A stretch of 36,611 bases of DNA, from contig JAAVZE010000016.1 of assembly GCA_022791495.1 (NCBI GenBank), forward strand, positions 1 through 36,611, written 5' to 3'. The translations under genes and the position numbers were made by a program. Within the stretch, counting starts at the first letter, position 1. Every line of letters starts with the position of its first letter. The DNA comes from Eubacterium sp. (GTDB lineage Bacteria > Bacillota > Clostridia > Lachnospirales > Lachnospiraceae). Below the pieces are notes generated by a model. The model searched no databases, was not told where the DNA came from, and was given only the letters and a program-made list of their open reading frames with translations. This document shows, in pieces, positions 1 through 7,902 of this stretch.

Positions 1-1773
1 CCCATGCGGGGAGCGACAATTTTTGTGTGAAAACACTTGAAAAGTGAATAATATTTCAATCCACGCCCCCCATGCGGGGAGCGACCGGGATTGATAAACA
101 AACGTTGTATAACTGGAAAATTTCAATCCACGCCCCCCATGCGGGGAGCGACAAAAGAAAGTTTAGGAATAGAAGAAAATTTACCAGACATTTCAATCCA
201 CGCCCCCCATGCGGGGAGCGACTAATCATTAACGTATAGGAGGTAGCTATGGTAAATTTCAATCCACGCCCCCCATGCGGGGAGCGACGGGTTAAAGGAG
301 TTTAACGCTGTAGTATATGACATTTCACTCCACGCCCCCGATGCGTGGAGCGTCGACACCCGCTACCTCAAGGGTGACTGGTGGGTGATGATTTCAATCC
401 ACGCCCCCCATGCGGGGAGCGACGATTACTTATTTTACTTGCCTAAAGATGTTATCAATTTCAATCCACGCCCCCCATGCGGGGAGCGACAGGGGAGGTC
501 GTGGAGTTTGGCAGTACGGAAAAGATTTCAATCCACGCCCCCCATGCGGGGAGCGACTAGAACAGACTGGACAAAGTGCCAATAGTTATATTATTTCAAT
601 CCACGCCCCCCATGCGGGGAGCGACTAATAATCGTGGTTATAAAGGAAAAAGGGGAAAATTTCAATCCACGCCCCCCATGCGGGGAGCGACATCAACGTA
701 GCTCTCTATATATGTCTTTTTCCTTATTTCAATCCACGCCCCCCATGCGGGGAGCGACCGTCTTTTTGCTTTAGCAGATAATCAAGTATAAATATTTCAA
801 TCCACGCCCCCCATGCGGGGAGCGACCTCAAATTATTTAAAAAAGGCAGCATGGGTTTTGGAATTTCAATCCACGCCCCCCATGCGGGGAGCGACAAATT
901 GGGGAACTAATTAGTTACAGAACTGGAATATTTCAATCCACGCCCCCCATGCGGGGAGCGACGCGAGGATTGATGATCTGACCACAGTTGTGCAGATTTC
1001 AATCCACGCCCCCCATGCGGGGAGCGACACACAAAAACAAATAACCAGGATCAGACTGATAAATTTCAATCCACGCCCCCCATGCGGGGAGCGACCTTTT
1101 TTTAGATAAAGTTGGTCCAAAATTCTCGATTTCAATCCACGCCCCCCATGCGGGGAGCGACGACACCCGCTACCTCAAGGGAGACGGGTGGGTGATGATT
1201 TCAATCCACGCCCCCCATGCGGGGAGCGACACCGTTGGTGCAGTCTACCGACATTTGAGTAGATCATTTCAATCCACGCCCCCCATGCGGGGAGCGACTT
1301 ACAGCAGACTGTACACAAGACAACATGCCATGTGTATTTCAATCCACGCCCCCCATGCGGGGAGCGACGTTACCTTGTACATTTTTTGGAAATTTATGGT
1401 GTATTTCAATCCACGCCCCCCATGCGGGGAGCGACCCAGATACCAAAAGGTGTAAATGTCAGATTTTTGATTTCAATCCACGCCCCCCATGCGGGGAGCG
1501 ACAAAATGATACACCAGCAAAGGAGGCTACAAAAAATATTTCAATCCACGCCCCCCATGCGGGGAGCGACTGTATAGGAGGTATGACATGGTAAAGACAC
1601 TTGATATTTCAATCCACGCCCCCCATGCGGGGAGCGACTATCCTTTACATTGTGGATAAAATGGCGACGACATTATTTCAATCCACGCCCCCCATGCGGG
1701 GAGCGACACGGGGTGTAGTGAACTTTGACTAATAAGTGTAATTTCAATCCACGCCCCCCATGCGGGGAGCGAC
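1..1773 (-). CRISPR. Type I-C CRISPR array, 26 spacers visible, open at the left edge
   Basis: A 33-bp repeat recurs with spacers of 33-37 bp. Read on the minus strand it starts GTCGCTCCCC and ends GGATTGAAAT, the type I-C repeat form that folds into a short GC hairpin. Position 1-17 is a partial repeat. Full repeats start at 53, 120, 190, 256, 322, 391, 458, 525, 593, 659, 726, 794, 863, 930, 996, 1063, 1129, 1198, 1266, 1336, 1403, 1470, 1538, 1606, 1675 and 1741. All look identical except 322-354, which carries four substitutions. The array is transcribed on the minus strand away from cas2, so the newest spacer is 1708-1740, next to the leader. Spacers 355-390 and 1162-1197 are near-identical. 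Spacer targets cannot be named from sequence alone. Confidence 0.99.
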
Positions 1774-2235
1774 AGCAAAAATCACATATTTATAAACAAA
1801 TATGAATTTATATTTGTGTAATATCACCAAAAATTTAAGTTAATTTAACTCATTTATGGCACATGCAAATCATTTTCCTAAAATTCCATGGTGCGAACCT
1901 CCTGGGCATATCATGTTCACTTAGGACTCGCACCATTTTTTATTATGTTGAAAATTGCTTTGTTGTTCCACAACTCTTGCATCTCTACTCCGCTTCAATC
2001 AGCGCTGAATAAACGTTTACAGAACCTTCAGTACCCTTCAAACATTTGAAAGTCGCTGATTTACTACACAAGCTGCTACTTCCTCATGATCGGCAGGCCG
2101 CAGTTTCAAATGCCTTATCATATTTTTGTGCACGTTTATTTGAATATCTCAAGCTACGGAGCAATTTGCAAGTAAGTCTGTCAGAACTTATTTTTTATGC
2201 AGGCAGCAAAGGCATTTTTACATTTTGACTTAGCA
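1774..2235 (-). promoter_or_regulatory. CRISPR leader and cas2-array spacer region
   Basis: This 462-bp stretch separates the cas2 stop from the first repeat. The array-proximal part is strongly AT-rich, as expected of a leader carrying the array promoter and integration signals. It contains two AT-rich palindromes: an inverted repeat at 1796-1803/1810-1817 and a 13-bp palindrome at 1838-1850 (AGTTAA T TTAACT). A GC-rich stem-loop lies at 1888-1936. No convincing gene was found in 1937-2235; a 60-codon plus-strand frame starting at TTG 2046 has no recognisable family and no clear ribosome binding site. The leader role follows from its position; its internal boundaries are inferred. Confidence 0.75.
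1888..1936. other. Leader-associated stem-loop
   Basis: The arms ATGGTGCGA (1888-1896) and TCGCACCAT (1928-1936) are perfectly complementary over 9 bp, enclosing a partly paired 31-base interior. It lies between cas2 and the array. I recall similar GGTGCGA/TCGCACC elements in type I-C leader regions, but cannot verify that here. It could be a terminator for the cas operon, a processed RNA structure or an adaptation signal. On the minus strand the arm is not followed by a T-run, which argues against a simple terminator. Confidence 0.5.
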
Positions 2236-2535
2236 TCATATGATTAAAGTTCCCTCTGCTTCATAGGAAGCTTTTGCACCAAAATGTTCAACCTTCCTTT
2301 GATATTTATTACCCAGATTATAGAACCTCAAACTATCCGTCTTTGGGTCAATCATTGATAACAGCTTGTCCTTCACTATTAACAGCTGGGAAGAGTCCAA
2401 AACACATTCAAATACTGAATTCTGCACCCTCTGTCCATAATTGACACATTCCTTTGCCACTTTTCTCAGTCGTTTACGTCCTGCAGCATCCTGTGTGGAA
2501 ACATCATAAGTAATCAGTATTAATATGAGAATCAC
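2236..2535 (-). CDS. cas2: CRISPR-associated endonuclease Cas2
   Basis: Small ferredoxin-fold protein that forms the Cas1-Cas2 spacer integrase. The 99-residue product begins with a hydrophobic beta strand ending ITYDV, the Cas2 active-site strand with its conserved Asp. It continues with AGRKRLRKVAKECVNYG and VQNSVFEC, typical of the type I-C subgroup, and ends in EGTLII. The start is GTG at 2535-2533, directly abutting the TAG stop of cas1 with no spacer, so translation is probably coupled to cas1. A downstream start within the repetitive LILILI segment is possible. It is the last gene of the cas operon, followed by the leader and array. Confidence 0.97.
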   Translation of the reverse strand: MILILILITYDVSTQDAAGRKRLRKVAKECVNYGQRVQNSVFECVLDSSQLLIVKDKLLSMIDPKTDSLRFYNLGNKYQRKVEHFGAKASYEAEGTLII

Positions 2536-3567
2536 CTACTTCCATAAAAATGGCGGATATTCATCCAGGTCACCCCGAATCGTCCGCGCCAGCAGAAGCG
2601 CCTGTATATAAGGAACCAGCCCCCACTCCATCTTTTCTTTCAGAAAAGGATGGGTGATCGTCTCCTTTTTGTGGTTTTGCCACGCATTAAAAAAGACTTT
2701 TCTTCCCTCTTCATTCAAATAAACTGCGTGATCCTGTTGAGTTTCAAAATGAGATGCCCGAAGCGCTTTTGTGTTGATTAGTGTCAGAATAAATCGGTCG
2801 GCCATGATCGGGCGCAGTTCCTCCATCAGATCTAGTGCCAGCGAAATTCTTCCCGGTCTGTCACCATGCATAAATCCCACATAGGGATCAAGCCCAACAC
2901 TGTATAGAGAATTTGCACATTCGCCCGCCAATATTGTATAAGCAAAGGATAAAACTGCATTTACATTGTCAAGAGGTGGTCTTCGATTTCTCGTTGTAAA
3001 TGTAAAATCCTCTTTTTGATTTAAAATCAGGTCATCAAATATCGAGAAATATTGTTCTGCTGCCTTTCCCTCTACCCCTCGCAGCTCATCCAGCGTGGAA
3101 ACCTTTTCTATTTTTCCCAGGGATTCATACAGCACACCCGAGATCCGGCGCAGTTTGTCTTCATCCACACGATAGGCATGATCCCTCAGAGTCCGCTCCA
3201 CACTCCATCTGCCATTAAAGACTTTACCTAATATCATATTTTTAGCATAGGATACGCCCCTGTCGTGATCATCCGAAATGCGATACTGTTCTTTTCTCAA
3301 AAGTACATTACCATATTCTTTCCCTACTGTCCTGGCAAGAAATCTGCCTCTGGGAGAAAAGAAACTCATTCCAATCTTTCTCTCGGCACATGCACCCATA
3401 AGTGCCGGTGTTGCCCCTTTATACGTGAAGCATACAACATTTTCTAATGTATGAAGGGGAAACCTGGCAAGAATTTTTTCACCGTCTTGGATTACAATAT
3501 TTTCCCCGTCTAATGTCAGATAGCAGCTTTCTGTCATTACATATAATGTATTTAATAATTTTCGCAT
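2536..3567 (-). CDS. cas1: CRISPR-associated integrase Cas1 (type I-C)
   Basis: Metal-dependent integrase of the adaptation complex, 343 residues, the usual length. The N-terminal beta domain contains LENVVCFTYKG and MGACAERKIGMSFFSPRGRFLAR. The alpha-helical catalytic domain has E166 in RGVEGKAAEQYF, H234 in FMHGDRPGR and the acidic cluster in SLALDLMEELRP (D246, E249, E250), matching the Cas1 Glu/His/Asp metal site. The start is ATG at 3567, preceded by AGGAG six bases upstream. It follows cas4 after a 77-bp gap and abuts cas2. No lesion was seen, so adaptation should be functional. Confidence 0.98.
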   Translation of the reverse strand: MRKLLNTLYVMTESCYLTLDGENIVIQDGEKILARFPLHTLENVVCFTYKGATPALMGACAERKIGMSFFSPRGRFLARTVGKEYGNVLLRKEQYRISDDHDRGVSYAKNMILGKVFNGRWSVERTLRDHAYRVDEDKLRRISGVLYESLGKIEKVSTLDELRGVEGKAAEQYFSIFDDLILNQKEDFTFTTRNRRPPLDNVNAVLSFAYTILAGECANSLYSVGLDPYVGFMHGDRPGRISLALDLMEELRPIMADRFILTLINTKALRASHFETQQDHAVYLNEEGRKVFFNAWQNHKKETITHPFLKEKMEWGLVPYIQALLLARTIRGDLDEYPPFLWK

Positions 3568-3644
3568 CTTGCTCTCCTGTATTTAGTTCTTTAACATGGA
3601 TTTAACCTGTTTCATCCTGCGCCAGCCAGACGCCATCTCAGAAG

Positions 3645-4304
3645 CTAATCACCAGTGTGAATGTTCTGTTTGATATACTGTCCGACATTCATATTCTTTT
3701 GCAATTTAGGCAGACACAGATTCGCCAGGGAGCACGACTTACACTGTTTTGAAGTCTTTACATTGGGAGTATGTCCCCTCCGGAACATTTCGTGCATTTT
3801 TTTCGCTGTTTCTTTCGTTACACTTCGCAGATCCTCAGTAAATTCCACCCGGCTTCTCCTGCGTTTCTCACCATAATACAAAGATCCCAGGGATATGCTC
3901 GTCTGAAACATTTCTTCCAGACAAAGCGCCTGCGCACAAAGCTGCAATTCATCCGCATTATTTTCTTTGGGGGTCCCATGTTTATACTCGATGGGCACGG
4001 GAATCCATTTTCCATCATAACCAAATAAGTCAATGCCTTCCTTGCTTTGATGAAACTCAACTACGTCACACTGTCCGCTCAGCCCCAGTTCGTGTGAAGC
4101 AATACGCAGTCCCCGGACGATCAGCAAATCCCCTCTCTTTTCAAAGGATCCCTCATCATGAGCCTTTTTGTGCATCAATTCTCCAGCCGTTGTCTTATAG
4201 TTCTCTGCCCATTGCTGCTCGATATGTATCAATGCCCATTGCCGCTGGCAGAAAGCAAAATGCTGAATGCCTGAAAGCATTAAATAATCCTCTTCGGAAT
4301 ACAT
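3645..4304 (-). CDS. cas4: CRISPR-associated exonuclease Cas4
   Basis: PD-(D/E)XK nuclease with an iron-sulfur cluster that trims prespacers and selects the PAM side during adaptation. In the 219-residue product the nuclease core is visible as GQCDVVEF (D80), PIEYKHG (E107, K109) and QLCAQALCLE (Q121). The four cluster cysteines are C19 in AFCQRQW and C188, C191, C197 near the C terminus (QCKSCSLANLC). The start ATG lies two bases after the cas7 stop, so it is probably coupled to cas7. This is standard type I-C placement between cas7 and cas1. Confidence 0.97.
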   Translation of the reverse strand: MYSEEDYLMLSGIQHFAFCQRQWALIHIEQQWAENYKTTAGELMHKKAHDEGSFEKRGDLLIVRGLRIASHELGLSGQCDVVEFHQSKEGIDLFGYDGKWIPVPIEYKHGTPKENNADELQLCAQALCLEEMFQTSISLGSLYYGEKRRRSRVEFTEDLRSVTKETAKKMHEMFRRGHTPNVKTSKQCKSCSLANLCLPKLQKNMNVGQYIKQNIHTGD

Positions 4305-4306
4305 AA

Positions 4307-5152
4307 CTAAATCCCTTCTATTTCTTCCATCTCCAGATCAGGCAGCGAATCTATGACGATTTCATAATCCTCAAAGGTCTTTGGATCATCTGCTTTGGGT
4401 GTGACATTTACCAGTCTGTGCACTTTTGCAGATGAATACTGTCCCATCGGGCAATTGTGCTTCCACCAGTATACCCTGCACACTTCCATGCTTCCATCTG
4501 GTCTTGCCGAAGAACTGTCATTTACAAAAAGTGTCCGAAGCGCCTCTTTTATCTTCTCCGCATCCTCATCACTAAATCCCGTTTTCTCAGCTAATTGATG
4601 ATTAATACTCCCCTTCACGACGTACAATGCAGAATGTACTTTATGTTTCATTCCCATCGTGTCCGATGATTTTTTATCCTTTGTTTCGCTGTTGACACTT
4701 TTAGTGATCTGCATACTATCGATAGAAACAGGTAGTACACTAAAAGCAGAGTGCACCGACACCGGTCCCCGGACGCCGACGGATACGTTGCCATCCTTAA
4801 ATGCAAATACCTGCCCGAAACTGCGCACATCGATCCAGGTCCTGCAGGCCGCTTCCGCATAGGCATCCCGATCCTTAGCTTTCTGTGCCTTCTGCATGTC
4901 CTCATTGCTCTTTGCCCGGTCTGAGAGGCTCTTACATTCATCGTCAGAACGTTCGTCACTCTGCACAAATATATTTTCTCCCATATCCTGCAGCCGGTTT
5001 CTGATCTTCCGCTTAATACACACATCCGAGATCTCCCCATAGCCGTCATAAGTCTCCCGGGGCCGGTTTCCATTCAATGGATCTCCATTCGGATTTGCAT
5101 TTTGTACCATCACTAAAACCTCAAAGTCAATTTTGTTTGTAAATTCACCCAT
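4307..5152 (-). CDS. cas7: Cascade backbone protein Cas7 (Csd2, type I-C)
   Basis: RAMP-fold subunit that polymerises along the crRNA spacer in the type I-C Cascade. The N-terminal QNANPNGDPLNGNRPR and following CIKRKIRNRLQD are Csd2 hallmarks, and VRGPVSVHSAFSV matches the mid-domain. A longer frame opens at a TTG (5173) overlapping the cas8c stop. The ATG at 5152 is the better start because AAGGAGAG lies about five bases upstream and the protein then begins MGEFTNKIDFEVLV like its relatives, giving 281 residues. It ends two bases before cas4. Confidence 0.96.
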   Translation of the reverse strand: MGEFTNKIDFEVLVMVQNANPNGDPLNGNRPRETYDGYGEISDVCIKRKIRNRLQDMGENIFVQSDERSDDECKSLSDRAKSNEDMQKAQKAKDRDAYAEAACRTWIDVRSFGQVFAFKDGNVSVGVRGPVSVHSAFSVLPVSIDSMQITKSVNSETKDKKSSDTMGMKHKVHSALYVVKGSINHQLAEKTGFSDEDAEKIKEALRTLFVNDSSSARPDGSMEVCRVYWWKHNCPMGQYSSAKVHRLVNVTPKADDPKTFEDYEIVIDSLPDLEMEEIEGI

Positions 5153-5169
5153 TTTATCTCTCCTTTTCT

Positions 5170-5574
5170 TCAATTTTTATCTTGCTGCTCTTTTTTATCA
5201 AATGCCTGTTTCATGTACTCTGTCTGCAGATAATATGCCGGAAGATACATCTCAGACAAAGGTTTATTATCAAATCCTGCCCCCGCAAGATGCACCATAA
5301 TCTCTTCTGTCCACTCTTCAAATTTCTTTAATTGATAACCTTTTAATTTCTTCTCGTAGGGAATCATGTTCTGTTTTATGGTTTTAAATGTTTTGGCGGG
5401 TCTGCTGCTGAACGCATTCCAGTAACGTTTTGCATTCGTTGTACGCCCTTCTTTTACTTTGCCATTTTCATCGCGCTCGAACATGGCGCGCTGCTCCATA
5501 AGATCATATACAGCCAGCAGTCTCCCAAATAGAACATTCCGGTCATTCACATTGTCCTCCAGAAATTTATCCAT
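5170..5574 (-). CDS. cas11c: Cas11c small subunit, internal translation product of cas8c
   Basis: In type I-C systems the small Cascade subunit is known to be made from an internal start inside cas8c. Here an AGGAGG at 5587-5582 lies seven bases upstream of an in-frame ATG at 5574, which is textbook spacing. The product is the C-terminal 134 residues of Cas8c, starting [20 protein letters not shown] and mostly predicted alpha-helical, as expected for Cas11. The size also fits. The large-subunit reading frame explains the coding sequence but not the strong internal ribosome binding site. Production as a separate protein is inferred, not shown. Confidence 0.8.
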   Translation of the reverse strand: MDKFLEDNVNDRNVLFGRLLAVYDLMEQRAMFERDENGKVKEGRTTNAKRYWNAFSSRPAKTFKTIKQNMIPYEKKLKGYQLKKFEEWTEEIMVHLAGAGFDNKPLSEMYLPAYYLQTEYMKQAFDKKEQQDKN

Positions 5575-7104
5575 TGTGCTGCCTCCTCTCTCATAATTAA
5601 ATCGAATCATTGCACACACTACACATAACACGTCGTTATACCATACAAACGGACTCATAGATTGCGGCATGGATGCCCTCCTTGCCGCCGCTTTGACAAT
5701 GTCAAAGGGGATCTCTCTGCCCTTTCTGGTGATGTATGGAAGCAGGCGGTTTGTGACAGCCCGGATCAGTTTACTATCTGCTTCCAGCCAGTTCGATCTC
5801 TGTGTGCCAAAGGCAGCCAGCGCCATGTCACGGGGTGAAGGTGAACATTCACATTTGATATTCTTCTTACCGCCATCGCTTTTTTCAACTGTTATAAAAC
5901 GGCGCCATTTACAATGTTCCTGCCAGTATAGCAAAGCATCCATATATTGTTTCCCGCCCATCTCATCATAATAAGAAATCGACAGCCTTCCCGTCGTCGC
6001 CGCATCCAATGCGATTACCGCAATACGGTCATCCACTTTGATCTTACCAGCATATCCCCGCACCGCAAGGTTAAATTGCTCCGCAAAATATTTTCCGGTA
6101 TCATTTTTATTTGTGTTCTCTGCCTCCATGTCCTCCAGCATGTCAAAATCAAACTCAAAATCATCCATTTCCTGATAGGCATGTATGGAATCTTTCATCA
6201 TGTCGGGAACTGGCATATCCCGGTTTGACATCCAGCAGACCACCGCTGAACCATCCCGCGTATATCCCTGTTTCTGAATCAGCCATTTCAGGGCATTATG
6301 GGCCTTTTGTGACACCACATACCCGACAGAAACCGCCTGGTCTTTCGAGGCAAATCTGCCCCGGTAGGTAAATCCCGATTCATCATTTCCCGAGATCAGT
6401 TTTGCCTTATCACCGCTGTTGCGTATTTTGGAAGGATGTTTTTCCGAACAGGCTCCCAGCTCTCCGGACACATAACACAGCTCTATTCGTTCCATCCTTT
6501 TCTGATAATATCTGTGATATGTCCCATACAATTCCTGGTTTTGCCATACGCGGGGCGTGTCATTTCCGTAGACGATAAACCTCACATTGGCGCCGGTCTG
6601 CCCGGAACCCTGTAGTTTCACATTGTCCGTAAGCCTTCCGCTTTCATTCAGCTCCAATGTGTGGTCCCGGATCAGATCCTGGATCAGCGATTTCTTCTGT
6701 AGATACTTCCATATCGTCTGCACCATAGGGTGGGTATCCTCAGATTCTGCCCAGTCCTGCAGCTGTTCCATATACGCTTCATAATATTCTTTTTTCTTCT
6801 GATCTCCCGTATATAATGCGTAGTCCCCCGCCACATAGCAAAGCTTATCACATAGAGGGTGTGGTGCAATGCCGCTGCTTCTAGCTGCAGAATCTTCTGT
6901 CACCGGAATAATTGTAACAACATTCGGTCCCTTATCCAGTTTTTTAGAACCTATGAAATTCCCCTCCTCGTCCAGCGTCACTTCGATCTGGGCATTAAAG
7001 GTGGAGTGGGAACAGGGCAGCAATACAGGCTGGTCATTTTTTATCACCCCTGCTAGTTCTGAATGGACATCATATGTATCAGCCAAGGTCTTTAACCATG
7101 CCAA
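5170..7104 (-). CDS. cas8c: Cascade large subunit Cas8c (Csd1)
   Basis: Large subunit of the type I-C effector; in this family it recognises the PAM and helps open target DNA. Csd1 features include [22 protein letters not shown] near the N terminus, [15 protein letters not shown] and a C-terminal helical region that doubles as Cas11c. The frame is open to an ATG at 7128 (652 residues), overlapping cas5c by 50 bp. I prefer the TTG at 7104: GGAGGT (7117-7112) lies seven bases upstream, and the resulting start, (M)[11 protein letters not shown], resembles other Cas8c N termini. That gives 644 residues. Overlap with cas5c implies translational coupling. Confidence 0.94.
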   Translation of the reverse strand: MAWLKTLADTYDVHSELAGVIKNDQPVLLPCSHSTFNAQIEVTLDEEGNFIGSKKLDKGPNVVTIIPVTEDSAARSSGIAPHPLCDKLCYVAGDYALYTGDQKKKEYYEAYMEQLQDWAESEDTHPMVQTIWKYLQKKSLIQDLIRDHTLELNESGRLTDNVKLQGSGQTGANVRFIVYGNDTPRVWQNQELYGTYHRYYQKRMERIELCYVSGELGACSEKHPSKIRNSGDKAKLISGNDESGFTYRGRFASKDQAVSVGYVVSQKAHNALKWLIQKQGYTRDGSAVVCWMSNRDMPVPDMMKDSIHAYQEMDDFEFDFDMLEDMEAENTNKNDTGKYFAEQFNLAVRGYAGKIKVDDRIAVIALDAATTGRLSISYYDEMGGKQYMDALLYWQEHCKWRRFITVEKSDGGKKNIKCECSPSPRDMALAAFGTQRSNWLEADSKLIRAVTNRLLPYITRKGREIPFDIVKAAARRASMPQSMSPFVWYNDVLCVVCAMIRFNYERGGSTMDKFLEDNVNDRNVLFGRLLAVYDLMEQRAMFERDENGKVKEGRTTNAKRYWNAFSSRPAKTFKTIKQNMIPYEKKLKGYQLKKFEEWTEEIMVHLAGAGFDNKPLSEMYLPAYYLQTEYMKQAFDKKEQQDKN

Positions 7105-7825
7105 AGGCACCACCTCCCTCAAATTCATCTAAACCGGAAAAATTTTTGCCAGGCACAAAGGGCTTTTGCTTTTCACTGCGCAGAACGCGGCGGATCTCAC
7201 ATTCTTCTGGGCGGGGAAAATGAATGACGCCCTTTTCCATCTGTGCATTCCACAGACGGACTGTCATTTTTCCCTTCTCTTCTTCTCTTACAGCTTCGTC
7301 AGGATATGTAATGCCATGAACCATAATGCCAAAAGAGAGGTTTGTATTATCATATTCCCCCTTTCCCTCATCCAGAGGACAAGGCTCTACATATCCCTGG
7401 CACTCCCTGGCGCCCAAAAAGATATCCCTTCTTCCGCCCCGCTCAAGCATTCTCCTCGCTATGTCATAATGTTTGTTTTCGTTCCTGTCATGGGCTAAGT
7501 CCGGCCGGTTTTCATTCCACTCAAAATGTGCTTTTACCCGGTACTCCACATCCCGCAAATAGGTATAAAAAGCCAGATCATTTCCACCGCTGTATTTGAT
7601 GGGCCGGATCCCCTTGGACTCTGTCTGAATCCATTTCATGATCCGGCATTCGTCAATCACCCATGTGATCGTCGGCTTCCAGTAAATCGATTCCGTTATT
7701 CCCTTGAGTGCCTGGTAAGTAGGTATCTGGTAACTGCATTTTTCACCGCCTGTCTTGGACAGGGGATCTGTGAATAAAGCATATCTTCCGAATACGGTGT
7801 ACTCGATGATATTCGGTTTTTCCAC
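7079..7825 (-). CDS. cas5c: Cas5c, crRNA-processing endoribonuclease (Cas5d)
   Basis: In type I-C systems Cas5 replaces Cas6: it cuts the pre-crRNA at the repeat hairpin and caps the 5' handle. Family signatures include [34 protein letters not shown] and the [10 protein letters not shown] segment, whose Lys-His pair matches the catalytic residues described for Cas5d. The frame is open to 7924, but the preceding 33 residues have no family resemblance. GTG at 7825 has AAAGGAGG eight bases upstream and gives 248 residues, the usual size. It overlaps the start of cas8c and lies 77 bp after cas3. Confidence 0.95.
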   Translation of the reverse strand: MEKPNIIEYTVFGRYALFTDPLSKTGGEKCSYQIPTYQALKGITESIYWKPTITWVIDECRIMKWIQTESKGIRPIKYSGGNDLAFYTYLRDVEYRVKAHFEWNENRPDLAHDRNENKHYDIARRMLERGGRRDIFLGARECQGYVEPCPLDEGKGEYDNTNLSFGIMVHGITYPDEAVREEEKGKMTVRLWNAQMEKGVIHFPRPEECEIRRVLRSEKQKPFVPGKNFSGLDEFEGGGAFGMVKDLG

Positions 7826-7902
7826 TCTGCACTCCTCCTTTCGTGATACTTGATCCCGGGGCAAAAGTGCTTTGACCTTTTGTCCCTGGCATCTTTTATT
7901 TA

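Noticed and set aside
56-1594. Several open frames of 66-89 codons inside the CRISPR array on both strands
   Set aside because: They are translations of the repeat (recurring FNPRPPCGER, ISIHAPHAGSD and FQSTPPMRGAT), not genes.
2046-2228. 60-codon plus-strand frame between cas2 and the array
   Set aside because: It starts at TTG, has no ribosome binding site, matches no family I know and lies in the leader region.
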